This document shows, one piece after another, positions 53,958 to 62,250 of a DNA stretch of 64,000 bases (the first letter of the stretch is position 1; each line of letters opens with the position of its first letter). The notes beneath the pieces were generated by a model. It was not told the DNA's origin, did no database searches, and saw nothing but the letters and a program-made list of their open reading frames with translations. The translations under genes were made by a program, and so were the position numbers. Source of the DNA: Xanthomonas hortorum pv. cynarae (GTDB lineage: Bacteria > Pseudomonadota > Gammaproteobacteria > Xanthomonadales > Xanthomonadaceae); contig NZ_MDFM01000017.1 of the NCBI RefSeq assembly GCF_002939985.1, positions 1-64,000 on the forward strand, given 5' to 3'.

Positions 53958-55244
53958 ATGACCGATCCGCAGTGGAAGCCTGAAACCATCGCCGTGCACG
54001 GCGGCTACACGCCCGACCCGACCACGCGTGCGGTGGCGGTGCCGATCTACCAGACCGTGGCCTTCGCGTTCGACGATACCCAGCACGGCGCGGACCTGTT
54101 CGACCTCAAGGTGCAGGGCAATATCTATAGCCGCATCATGAACCCGACCAACGCTGTGCTGGAGCAACGCGTGGCTGCGCTGGAAGGCGGCATCGGCGCG
54201 TTGGCGCTGGCGTCGGGGCAGGCAGCGGTGACGTATGCGATCCAGACCATTGCCGAGGCCGGCGACAACATCGTCTCCTCCAGTGCGTTGTATGGCGGCA
54301 CCTATAATCTGTTCGCGCATACGTTTCCGCAGTTCGGCATCAGCACGCGCTTTGCCGATTATCGCGATCCGCAAGCCTTTGCCGGCTTGATCGACGAGCG
54401 CACCAAAGCCGTGTTCGTCGAGTCGATCGGCAATCCGCGCGGCAATATCACCGATATCGAGGCCGTGGCCGCGGTGGCGCATGCGCACGGCGTGCCGTTG
54501 ATCGTGGACAACACGGTGGCCACGCCGTCGTTGTTGCGGCCGATCGACTTTGGCGCGGACATCGTGGTGCATTCGCTGACCAAGTATCTGGGTGGCCATG
54601 GCAACAGCATCGGTGGGGCGATCGTGGATAGCGGGCGCTTCCCCTGGGCGGCGCACAAACAGCGGTTTCCTCGTCTCAACGAGCCGGATGTGAGCTATCA
54701 CGGCGTGGTCTATACCGAAGCGTTGGGTGATGCGGCGTATATCGGTCGTGCGCGCGTGGTACCGCTGCGCAACACCGGTGCGGCGTTGTCGCCATTCAAT
54801 GCGTTTTTGATCCTGCAAGGCGTCGAAACGCTGCCGCTGCGGATGGAGCGCATCAACGCGAATACGCTGGCGATTGCGACGTATCTGCAGGGGCACGCGC
54901 GGGTTGCGTGGGTCAACTATGCCGCGCTGCCGGATCATCCCGAGCATGCGTTGGCGCAGAAGTATCTGGGCGGTCATGGCTCGGGTGTGTTGACGTTCGG
55001 CCTGCCCGGCGGGCGTACGGCCGGTGCGCGGTTTCTGGATGCGCTGCAGTTGTTCACGCGGCTGGTGAATATCGGCGATGCGAAGTCGCTGGCGACGCAT
55101 CCGGCATCCACCACGCATCGGCAGTTGGGCCCGGCCGAGTTGGAGCATGCAGGAGTCAGCGAAGACACCGTGCGGTTGTCGATCGGGATCGAACACATCG
55201 ACGATCTGCTGGCGGATCTGGAGCAGGCGCTGCAGGGGGCATGA
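53958..55244 (+). CDS. metY: O-acetylhomoserine sulfhydrylase-like enzyme (Cys/Met metabolism PLP family)
   Basis: A 428-residue PLP enzyme that makes homocysteine from O-acetylhomoserine and sulfide (or a close variant reaction). It starts WKPETIAVHGGYTPDPTTRAVAVPIYQ, has GNIYSRIMNPTNAVLEQRVAALEGG, the Asp in VPLIVDNTVATP, and the PLP-lysine in VVHSLTKYLGGHGNSIGG. The C-terminus TVRLSIGIEHIDDLLADLEQAL is typical of this family. The upstream frame (from 53823) includes non-homologous residues. It could use sulfide from organosulfur breakdown, but proximity is the only evidence. Confidence 0.9.
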   Translation: MTDPQWKPETIAVHGGYTPDPTTRAVAVPIYQTVAFAFDDTQHGADLFDLKVQGNIYSRIMNPTNAVLEQRVAALEGGIGALALASGQAAVTYAIQTIAEAGDNIVSSSALYGGTYNLFAHTFPQFGISTRFADYRDPQAFAGLIDERTKAVFVESIGNPRGNITDIEAVAAVAHAHGVPLIVDNTVATPSLLRPIDFGADIVVHSLTKYLGGHGNSIGGAIVDSGRFPWAAHKQRFPRLNEPDVSYHGVVYTEALGDAAYIGRARVVPLRNTGAALSPFNAFLILQGVETLPLRMERINANTLAIATYLQGHARVAWVNYAALPDHPEHALAQKYLGGHGSGVLTFGLPGGRTAGARFLDALQLFTRLVNIGDAKSLATHPASTTHRQLGPAELEHAGVSEDTVRLSIGIEHIDDLLADLEQALQGA

Positions 55245-55984
55245 GGTGTCGATAGCCGTTACCTGAGCAGGAGTGCGCGAAAAGACGAGCTAGGCCCTCT
55301 CCTGCGGAGGACGGCTAGCCCCTCTCCCGCCGGGGCGAGGAGGCACAGCTGGCGCGCCATGGGCGCGCGTGCCTTGGAGCGCCCGCGCCGCAAGCGCGGG
55401 CCGCGCGTTGAGCTGGGGTTGGGGTGAGGGTACGGGTTCTCCGGGCACCGCCAAGCACGCTGTCTGTTTCTGCCTCTGACTCTGTGTCCCTGTCTCTGGC
55501 TTCGGTCAGGGCGTCAGCGCGGCCGGGGATTGGCTCTTCGGCTCGGTCAGACATCCTGTCTGACTCGCCGCCGCGGCACATCCCTGTGCCGCTCTCGCCA
55601 ATCCCCGACCACGCTGCCGCCTCGGCACGTCGCTTCCATGACCCAGGAATCTTGAACAAGCCAGTGAAGGGTGGCTTGAAGCCCCCTCCCGCCGGGGACA
55701 GCTAGCCCCTCTCCCGTCGGGAGAGGGGTTGGGGTGAGGGTACGGGGGCGAAGCCCACTCGTACGTGCGAGATGAAGCTCGGTGGCGGACATGCAGGCAA
55801 CCCCAGCATGCTGCTTCCATCCATGGCATGAGGCTTCGCTCCGCACCCTCATCCGGCGCTGCGCGCCACCTTCTCCCGATGGGAGAAGGAATCAGCAATC
55901 ACCATCCCGGCGCGTGGCGACGCGCTGCTCTCGGCGGGCGGTTAGAGACCGCTGAGGCGCCAGCCAATCCTGCTACCATGCGCG
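55245..55984. repeat. Intergenic region with at least three palindromic repeat units
   Basis: The 740 bases before the riboswitch contain no supported gene. Repeat units resembling those at 7253 and 14935 occur near 55295-55435 (GGGGTGAGGGTACGGG end), 55680-55755 (CTCTCCCGTCGGGAGAGG) and 55845-55893 (CTTCTCCCGATGGGAGAAGG). Other dyads include GCCCGCGC/GCGCGGGC (55381-55401). Frames through them code for low-complexity proteins and were rejected. Confidence 0.75.
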
Positions 55985-55989
55985 CCCCT

Positions 55990-56182
55990 GAGGTGACCGC
56001 CGGAGTTCCGGTGGTTTAAACGGGAATCCGGTGCGCGCATCGCCTTGGCGAGCTGCAATTCCGGAGCTGCCCCCGCAACGGTGGGCGAGGTCAGATGCCG
56101 CATTACGCCACTGTGCTTTCGCATGGGAAGGCGCGGCATCGGAGGCGCAGGCCTCCACTCGCGAGCCCGTAGACCGGCCTTG
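55990..56182 (+). promoter_or_regulatory. Cobalamin riboswitch
   Basis: The conserved elements occur in the right order: GAGGTGACCGCCGGAG (start of P1/P2), GGGAATCCGGTG (56022-56033), the central GAGCTGCCCCCGCAACGGTG (56064-56083), and the B12-box-like GCGAGCCCGTAGACCGGCC (56161-56179) at the 3' end. Such elements bind adenosyl- or hydroxocobalamin and repress downstream B12 uptake and synthesis genes when vitamin is abundant. btuB follows 130 bases later. The ligand form cannot be told from this. Confidence 0.92.
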
Positions 56183-56312
56183 AGGAATTGACCCGGCACG
56201 CGGTGGGCGTGGCCTTGCTCGTCTGGCGCTACGGCGTCGGGCGCCTGGCCCGTTGCTGTTTGCCGCCCCATTGCCCCCGCGCGGGTAGGCGCGGTTCCAG
56301 GAGCAGCAGTCG

Positions 56313-58190
56313 ATGTCCCTTTCTTCCGTTTCGCCGCGCCGCGCGGTGTTGGCCGTGTGCCTGTCGTTGTGTGTGGCCAATGTGGCCCGCGCCGAGGCGG
56401 CCATCGATCTCGACCAGGTGGTGGTCACCGCCTCGCGCACCGCGCAGACCCAGGACCAGACGCTGGCGCCGGTCACCGTGATCGACCGTGCGCAGATCGA
56501 GCGTCGCCAGGTGAACTCGCTGCAGGATCTGCTGCGTGGCGAAGCCGGGGTGTCGCTGGCCAACAATGGCGGACCCGGCAAGCCGACCTCGCTGTTCCTG
56601 CGCGGCACCGAGTCCGACCAGGTGGTGGTGCTGATCGACGGCGTGCGCATCGGTTCGGCCACCTCGGGCGGCGCGGCGCTGCAGGACTTGCCGATCGAGC
56701 AGATCGAACGCATCGAAATCGTGCGTGGCCCGTTCTCCAGTTTGTATGGTTCCGAAGCGCTGGGCGGTGTAGTCCAGATCTTTACCCGCCGCCCGCAGGG
56801 CAGCTTCGTGCCCACCTTCAGTGCAGCGGTGGGCAGCGACAACGCGCGTCGTTACAGCGCGGGCGTGGCCGGGCGCAGCGAAGGCGATCTGAGCGAGCGC
56901 GGTGGCTGGTACTCGGCCAACGCGGTGCATGACCAAACCGATGGCATCAACGCCTATCTGGACACCAGCTCCAGCGACTACGATCCGGATCGAGATGGCT
57001 ATCGCAACGATTCGCTGAGCATGCAGGGCGGCTGGCGCTTCAATCGCCAGTGGGATGCGGACGTGCATGCCTTGCGTGCGCAGAGCCGTAACGAATACGA
57101 CGGCTCGGCCTTCGGCGGTAACTTGTCCAAGGGCGTGCAGCAGGCGGTCGGCGGCCGCGTGCGTTACGCACCCACCGATGCGCTCAAGTTCACTGCCAGC
57201 GTCGGCAGCAGTTCCGATTTGAGCGATGCGTATTACGAAGGCGCGTATCTGTCCACCTACGACACCCGCCGCAAGCAAGGTTCGTTGCAGGCCGATATCG
57301 ATGCCGGCGCTGGCCTGCTGACGGTCGGCTTCGACTGGCAGCGCGACGCCATCGCCAGCAGCGACAATTACAATTCCGATAGCCGCATCGACCGCGCCGC
57401 ATTCGCGCAGTGGCAGCAGAGCTTCGGCACGCAATCGTTGCAGGCCAGCCTGCGTCGCAACGACAACAGCCAGTTCGGCGGCAAGACCACCGGCAGCCTG
57501 CTGTGGGGCTGGGATTTCGCCGAGCATCTGCGCCTGACCGCCAGCTACGGCACCGCGTTCAAGGCACCGACCTTCAACGAGTTGTATTACCCCGATTTCG
57601 GCAATCCGTTACTGGGGCCAGAGACCTCCAGGAGCGCCGAGTTCGGTCTGCGCGGCAGCTACGACTGGGGTACCTGGACGCTGAGCGCGTTCCAGACCCG
57701 CATCGACGATTTGATCGCCTACGACGCGGCGTTGGTGGATGCGGCGCATCCGTTCGGGCAGCCGAACAATATCGATCAGGCGCGCATCCGCGGCGTGGAA
57801 GCCGGTTACGACACCGAGCTGGCCGGCTGGACCGTGCGCAGCGCGTTGACCTGGTTGCAGCCGGAAGCCGATGGCAGCGTCAATCAAGGCAACTGGTTGC
57901 CGCGGCGCGCGCGGCAGAGCGGGCGTATCGATGCGGACCGCAGCTTCGGTGTGTTCGGCGTCGGTGCCAGCCTGTTCGGCTCCGGCAAGCGGTTTGACGA
58001 TCTGGCCAACACCGAGCGCCTGGCCGGTTACGGTCTGCTGGATCTGCGCGTGAGTTATGCAGTGAATGCGGAGTGGAAGGTGGCGCTCACTGCCAACAAT
58101 GTGTTCGATCGCCAGTATGAAACCGCACGCTGGTACGCGCAGCCGGGGCCCAATTATCTGCTGACGCTGCGTTATCAAGCAGCGCAGTAA
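56313..58190 (+). CDS. btuB: TonB-dependent vitamin B12 receptor
   Basis: A 625-residue outer-membrane receptor with a signal peptide ending near VARAEA, TonB-box-like IDLDQVVVTASR, plug domain (VNSLQDLLRGEAGVSLANNGG ... IEIVRGPFSSLYGSEALGG) and a barrel ending in NYLLTLRYQAAQ. Length and sequence match BtuB. It is directly under the cobalamin riboswitch, preceded by AGGAG, so expression should rise when cobalamin is scarce. Confidence 0.95.
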   Translation: MSLSSVSPRRAVLAVCLSLCVANVARAEAAIDLDQVVVTASRTAQTQDQTLAPVTVIDRAQIERRQVNSLQDLLRGEAGVSLANNGGPGKPTSLFLRGTESDQVVVLIDGVRIGSATSGGAALQDLPIEQIERIEIVRGPFSSLYGSEALGGVVQIFTRRPQGSFVPTFSAAVGSDNARRYSAGVAGRSEGDLSERGGWYSANAVHDQTDGINAYLDTSSSDYDPDRDGYRNDSLSMQGGWRFNRQWDADVHALRAQSRNEYDGSAFGGNLSKGVQQAVGGRVRYAPTDALKFTASVGSSSDLSDAYYEGAYLSTYDTRRKQGSLQADIDAGAGLLTVGFDWQRDAIASSDNYNSDSRIDRAAFAQWQQSFGTQSLQASLRRNDNSQFGGKTTGSLLWGWDFAEHLRLTASYGTAFKAPTFNELYYPDFGNPLLGPETSRSAEFGLRGSYDWGTWTLSAFQTRIDDLIAYDAALVDAAHPFGQPNNIDQARIRGVEAGYDTELAGWTVRSALTWLQPEADGSVNQGNWLPRRARQSGRIDADRSFGVFGVGASLFGSGKRFDDLANTERLAGYGLLDLRVSYAVNAEWKVALTANNVFDRQYETARWYAQPGPNYLLTLRYQAAQ

Positions 58191-58229
58191 GCCCGGCGAT
58201 CACACCGGCCGTGCTCACCGTCGGGCGGA

Positions 58230-58391
58230 TCCACACTGCAGCTGCGCAAGCCATTGCATCGCGTGCACGGGCGGCTTGCATTGAACGACGCGGCGGTGAG
58301 CGGCTACGCGATCCACTGCGGCATCAGCACGGGCGCTGCGTTGACGCGGCCCTTGCTGCAACAGGACGACGGCCGCGCCATTGGACGATGA
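58230..58391 (+). pseudogene. cobQ: Remnant of cobyric acid synthase (CobQ/CbiP) C-terminal glutaminase-like region
   Basis: A short frame reads STLQLRKPLHRVHGRLALN, then VSGYAIHCGISTGAALTRP and LLQQDDGRA. This matches the region of CobQ/CbiP around the conserved GYEIHxG motif. It stops after IGR, where the sequence switches into cobU-like coding, and the rest of the roughly 480-residue protein is missing on the 5' side. It is a decay product, not a gene. It lies 40 bases after btuB, in the position where other xanthomonads appear to keep a longer cob gene set. Confidence 0.7.
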
Positions 58392-58796
58392 GATGCGCGC
58401 ACGCATCGCGCATCACCGCAGCCAATGCCCGCCACATTGGCAGTGCGTGGAAGAACCCATCGCGTTGGCTGCCCGCTCTTGCAGGCACTGGCCGCGCCCG
58501 ACCGCTGCGTGCTGGGGGATTGCCTAACGCTATGGCTGAGCAGCCTGCTGGGCGACCCGGATGCCGGCGTATTCGTGCGCGAGCGTGAAGCCTTGCTCGG
58601 CACCCTGCCGCAGTTGCCGGGGCAGATCGTGCTGGTCGGCAACGCGGTCGGGCAGGGCATCGTGCCGTTGGGTGAACCGACGCGCCGGTTTGTCGACGAG
58701 GCCGGTCTGCTGCATCAGACATTGGCGGTACAGTGCGAGCGCGTGGTGTTCGTCGTGGCCGGCTTGCCGATGGTGCTGAAAGGAGACGCGGTGTGA
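58381..58796 (+). pseudogene. cobU: Remnant of adenosylcobinamide kinase/guanylyltransferase (CobU), 5' truncated and frameshifted
   Basis: In one frame TAAPLDDEMRARIAHHRSQ and PPHWQCVEEPIALAA (58369-58473) match CobU after its P-loop. The frame then shifts near 58468-58476 and continues LLQALAAPDRCVLGDCLTLWLSSLLGD...[28 protein letters not shown]...[11 protein letters not shown] to 58796. The start with the GxRSGKS nucleotide-binding site is missing, so no functional kinase can be made. An open frame from 58425 exists but begins in the wrong frame. Its end overlaps the cobT start. Confidence 0.85.
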
Positions 58797-59839
58797 GTAT
58801 CGATTGGATCCAGGGTGCCTGTGCGGTGCCGGATGCACGTGTGCGGGCAGCGGCGCTGGCCCGGCAGGGACAACTGACCAAGCCGCCTGGTGCGCTGGGT
58901 CGGCTGGAACACCTGGCCGTGCAACTGGCGGCCTGGCAGCGCAATGAATCCCCCACCGTGCAGCGGATCTGGATTGCCGTGTATGCCGCCGACCACGGCG
59001 TCGCGGCCGAGGGCGTATCTGCGTTTCCGCAGGCGGTCACCGGCGAGATGGTGCGCAATTTCGCCCGCGGTGGCGCCGCCATTGCGGTACTGGCGCGCGA
59101 GCTCGGCGCACGCCTGGAAGTGGTGAATCTGGGCGTGGTCAACGACCCGGGCGAGTTGCCGCGGGTGCGTCGTGCCTGGATCGCGCCGTCCAGCGCCAAC
59201 ATCTGCGAGCAGCCGGCGATGACATCCACCCAGTTGCGCGATGCGCTTGCCGCAGGCGCCGAAAGCATTGCACAGGCAAGGAGTTGCGATACGCAGCTGT
59301 TTGTCGGCGGCGAAATGGGCATCGGCAACACCACTGCTGCTGCCGCGCTGGGCTGCGCGCTGCTCTCGCAGTTTCCGCAGGCCATGGCCGGCGCCGGTAC
59401 CGGGCTGGATGCCGAAGGCATCGCGCACAAGGCGACCGTGATCACCCGCGCGCTGGCCCTGCATGCCGATGCCTCTGCGCCGCTGGAGCGGTTGCGCCGG
59501 CTTGGCGGTTTCGAGATTGCCGCCCTGGTCGGTGCCTATATCGCGGCCGCGCAGGCCGGTATTCCGGTGCTGGTGGATGGCTTCATCAGTACCGCCGCAG
59601 CATTGGTCGCCACCCATCTGAATGGCGGCGTGCGCGAATGGCTGTTGTTCGGGCACCGCTCGCAGGAGCGCGGCCATGCCGCGTTGCTGCGCGCGCTGGA
59701 TGCCGAACCCTTGCTGCAATTGGACCTGCGCCTGGGCGAAGCCAGCGGCGCAGCCGTCGCCATTCCGCTGTTGCGTCACGCTTGCGCACTGCACAACGGC
59801 ATGGCCACCTTCGCCGAAGCCGGCGTCTCCGACGGCTGA
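58793..59839 (+). CDS. cobT: Nicotinate-nucleotide--dimethylbenzimidazole phosphoribosyltransferase
   Basis: A 348-residue enzyme that activates dimethylbenzimidazole as alpha-ribazole phosphate for the lower ligand of cobalamin. It starts with GTG 58793 ([13 protein letters not shown]), which overlaps the cobU-remnant stop, and has the expected motifs [47 protein letters not shown] and [11 protein letters not shown], with the C-terminal catalytic-Glu region near [11 protein letters not shown] ribosome site AAGGAG precedes. It appears intact, but its usual partners are decayed. Confidence 0.95.
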   Translation: MSIDWIQGACAVPDARVRAAALARQGQLTKPPGALGRLEHLAVQLAAWQRNESPTVQRIWIAVYAADHGVAAEGVSAFPQAVTGEMVRNFARGGAAIAVLARELGARLEVVNLGVVNDPGELPRVRRAWIAPSSANICEQPAMTSTQLRDALAAGAESIAQARSCDTQLFVGGEMGIGNTTAAAALGCALLSQFPQAMAGAGTGLDAEGIAHKATVITRALALHADASAPLERLRRLGGFEIAALVGAYIAAAQAGIPVLVDGFISTAAALVATHLNGGVREWLLFGHRSQERGHAALLRALDAEPLLQLDLRLGEASGAAVAIPLLRHACALHNGMATFAEAGVSDG

Positions 59840-60060
59840 GTACGCAGATCAGCATGTTGCGACACGGCGGTACCGGCCAGCGCAGCTATCGCGGCCAGCT
59901 CGACGACCCGCTTACCGCGTTGGGCTGGCCGCGATAGCTGCGCACGGCTACCGCCGAGGCGTCTGCGATGTGGTGATCGCCTCCACGCTGCAGCGCTGCG
60001 CATTGTTCGCCACCGAATTGGCAAATGTGCGGTGCGACGCCTGGCTGCAGTGCAGCCGAT
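59836..60060 (+). pseudogene. cobC: Remnant of alpha-ribazole phosphatase (CobC) with a frameshift
   Basis: After the cobT stop, one frame reads QISMLRHGGTGQRSYRG then QLDDPLTALGW. This is the RHG phosphatase motif LRHGxT of CobC, though a G replaces the usual E/D. It stops at 59935. A second frame continues the same protein with AAIAAHGYRRGVCDVVIASTLQRCALFATELA. The break lies inside a perfect 19-base inverted repeat (59881-59899/59924-59942). After about 60020 homology ends, so the gene is also 3' truncated. No cobS follows. Confidence 0.8.
59881..59942. repeat. 19-base perfect inverted repeat inside the cobC remnant
   Basis: CGCAGCTATCGCGGCCAGC (59881-59899) is the exact reverse complement of GCTGGCCGCGATAGCTGCG (59924-59942), with a 24-base spacer. 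It covers the point where the reading frame of cobC breaks. Confidence 0.95.
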
Positions 60061-60142
60061 TGCGCCGCCCTCACTGCGCAAGATCGGGACCGCGCGTCAC
60101 GCCGATCTGCGCGATGCTGGGGCTGCCAACAAGGAATCGTCC

Positions 60143-61057
60143 ATGCCAGCAGCCTCCGTCAGTTTCAATCGGCAACGCAGCGTCGAGCGCGTTGTGGCAC
60201 ACCTGCAGGCCAGCATTCGCGCTGGCGAGCCGCTGCCGGATCTGGCCGCACTGGCGGCGGTGGCGCAGCAATCGCCGCATCATTTCCATCGGGTCTATCG
60301 CGCGCTGGCGGGCGAAACCCTGGGGCAGACCATCGCGCGGCTGCGTTTGAGTTATGCGTTGCATCTGTTGGGCGAGCAGGCGAGCTCGGTGACCGAGGTG
60401 GCGCTGGCGGTGGGCTATCAGACCCCGCAGGCGCTGGCACGCGCGTTCCGTGCCGTGTTGCAGGCCAGCCCGAGTAGCCTGCGCAATACACCGTCGCTGC
60501 GCGCACAGAAACTGCAGCAACTGGCCGCGCCTTCGGTGCCGCCGCAGCTGTCCGGCGCGCCGTTACAGGTGATGGTGCAAGTACTCGACCCGCTGCAAGT
60601 GGTGGTGCTACGCCAGCGCGGCGCGTTCGACGATCTGGACCGTGGTTTCGGCCGCATCGCAGCCTGGGCCGAGCGGGTCGGTGCGATCGAGCAGCTGCAG
60701 TCGCTGATCGGCCTGCCACTCAGCGACCACCGCGATGTGCCGGCGCACCTGCATCTGTTCGAATGCGGCATGGCCTTCGACACCGCACTGTCGCCGTCGG
60801 CGCCGTTGCACCTGCGCCAGCTCGACGGTGGCGCGCACGCTGTGTTGCGTCATATGGGGTCGTATGCAGGTATCGAAGACGCGCTCGACCGCGTGCTCGC
60901 GCAGTGGCTACCCGACAGCGGCTACGCGCTACGCGATGCGCCGCTGCATTACCTCTACCTGGACGACCCGGAAACAGTGGCAGAGGGCGAGCTGCGTGCA
61001 GACATCCGGGTGCCGGTGCGGCGTTCTACGGAAGCGGATGCGGATGCAGTCGCCTGA
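60143..61057 (+). CDS. AraC-family regulator with GyrI-like ligand-binding domain
   Basis: A 304-residue regulator: two helix-turn-helix motifs in the N-terminal 105 residues (LPDLAALAAVAQQSPHHFHRVYRALAGETLG; SSVTEVALAVGYQTPQALARAFRAVL) and a GyrI-like domain in the rest (VQVLDPLQVVVLRQRGAFDDLDRGF ... RYVLRHMGSYAGIEDALDRVLAQWL-like), as in SoxR/Rob/BmrR-type small-molecule sensors. ATG 60143 has AAGGA upstream. It is convergent with the siderophore operon and overlaps its last gene by 103 bases. Confidence 0.88.
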   Translation: MPAASVSFNRQRSVERVVAHLQASIRAGEPLPDLAALAAVAQQSPHHFHRVYRALAGETLGQTIARLRLSYALHLLGEQASSVTEVALAVGYQTPQALARAFRAVLQASPSSLRNTPSLRAQKLQQLAAPSVPPQLSGAPLQVMVQVLDPLQVVVLRQRGAFDDLDRGFGRIAAWAERVGAIEQLQSLIGLPLSDHRDVPAHLHLFECGMAFDTALSPSAPLHLRQLDGGAHAVLRHMGSYAGIEDALDRVLAQWLPDSGYALRDAPLHYLYLDDPETVAEGELRADIRVPVRRSTEADADAVA

Positions 61058-62250
61058 GCCGCCACCGGCAGGAACACCATCTGCGGAGGTGGATGCATCA
61101 GGAACTGCTGGTGCGAAATATTCCACGCATACGCGCCGGCCAGCGGGAAGGCCAGGCAGTCGCCCGGCGCCAATGCTGCGACAGGCTGATTGCGTGCCAG
61201 CACGTCCTTGGGCGTGCACAACTGCCCGACCAGCGTCACCGGCGTGTCGCGCAGCACTGGGGCACGCGCGCCACGCAGCACACGGAACGGGTGATCGTGG
61301 CCTTGCGCGGCGGGAGTGCGGAAGTGATGGGTGCCGCCGCGGGCGATCGCAAACCACGCGCCGTGGCTGCGCTTGAGGTCCAGCACTTCCATCAGATACC
61401 AGCCGCAGCTGGCACTGACATAGCGCCCCGGCTCCAACCGCAGACGCAGTGCGTCGCCATGTTCGCCTAGCAACGCAGGCAAGCCGGCGCAGAAGCCGGC
61501 CCAATCGAACGACGATTCCGGCGCCAGATAATCCACACCGAAACCACCGCCGGCATTCACCCGCAGCGGGCCGAGCCCGTAGCGTTGCCGCCACTGCTGC
61601 ACGGTGCGCAGATAGGCGGCGATCAGGTGCAGCTGCGCGCCGGCATCGCGCTGGTGCGACATCAGATGGAAATGGAAGCCTTCCAGCCGCAGCGAAGGGC
61701 TCGCACGCAGCCGATGGATCGCCGCATCCAGATCGTCCGGGTCCAGGCCGAACGGCGAGGGCTGCCCGCCCATCATCAGGCGCGTGCTCTGCGCGCCCGG
61801 CACGGCGATGTTCATGCGCAGGAACACCGGCACGCAGCGGCCGGCCTGCGCTGCAATGGTGGCCAGGCGTTCCAGCTCGCCCAGGCTTTCCACGTGCACG
61901 GTGCAATCGGGCAGCGCAGCGGCCTGGGCAAGTTCGCTATCGAGCTTGCCGGGTCCGCCGAACAACAACGCGGCCTGCGGTTGTTGCTGATGCAGCCAGG
62001 CGAGTTCGCCGCCGGAGGCCGCTTCGAAGCCATCCATGTGCGGGGCGAGCGTGCGCAGGATCGGCGGCTCGGCATTGGCTTTTGCCGCGTAGAACAGCTC
62101 GCACTCGGCCGGCAATTGCGCGCGCATCCATGCCGCGTGTGCGTCCAGTGCGGCCAGGTCGTAGACGTAGGCGCAGATCGGGCCATCGCTGTGTTCGCGC
62201 AGGTGTGGCAATGCCTCCATCACTGCGGCGGTGTCGATGCGCAGGCTCAT
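60955..62250 (-). CDS. xssE: PLP-dependent decarboxylase of the siderophore operon
   Basis: A 431-residue alanine-racemase-fold (type III PLP) enzyme related to diaminopimelate and ornithine decarboxylases, with the PLP-lysine in LFYAAKANAEPP, GGFGVDYL, HFHLMSHQ and EPGRYVSASCGWYL. It is next to an IucA/IucC synthetase gene, as pvsE follows pvsD in vibrioferrin clusters, where the enzyme is thought to supply the amine building block. ATG 62250 overlaps the upstream gene by four bases. The last about 30 residues (SASASVERRTGTRM...) look like read-through past the normal end and overlap the AraC gene. Confidence 0.85.
   Translation of the reverse strand: MSLRIDTAAVMEALPHLREHSDGPICAYVYDLAALDAHAAWMRAQLPAECELFYAAKANAEPPILRTLAPHMDGFEAASGGELAWLHQQQPQAALLFGGPGKLDSELAQAAALPDCTVHVESLGELERLATIAAQAGRCVPVFLRMNIAVPGAQSTRLMMGGQPSPFGLDPDDLDAAIHRLRASPSLRLEGFHFHLMSHQRDAGAQLHLIAAYLRTVQQWRQRYGLGPLRVNAGGGFGVDYLAPESSFDWAGFCAGLPALLGEHGDALRLRLEPGRYVSASCGWYLMEVLDLKRSHGAWFAIARGGTHHFRTPAAQGHDHPFRVLRGARAPVLRDTPVTLVGQLCTPKDVLARNQPVAALAPGDCLAFPLAGAYAWNISHQQFLMHPPPQMVFLPVAAQATASASASVERRTGTRMSARSSPSATVSGSSR

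Noticed and set aside
7253-55893. CRISPR array from dispersed repeats
   Set aside because: The repeats are scattered singly between genes, are palindromic and have no regular spacers; no cas genes are present.
58425-58796. 123-codon open frame as an intact gene
   Set aside because: Its first 17 residues are out of frame with CobU and only the later part is homologous; without the nucleotide-binding loop it is a remnant.
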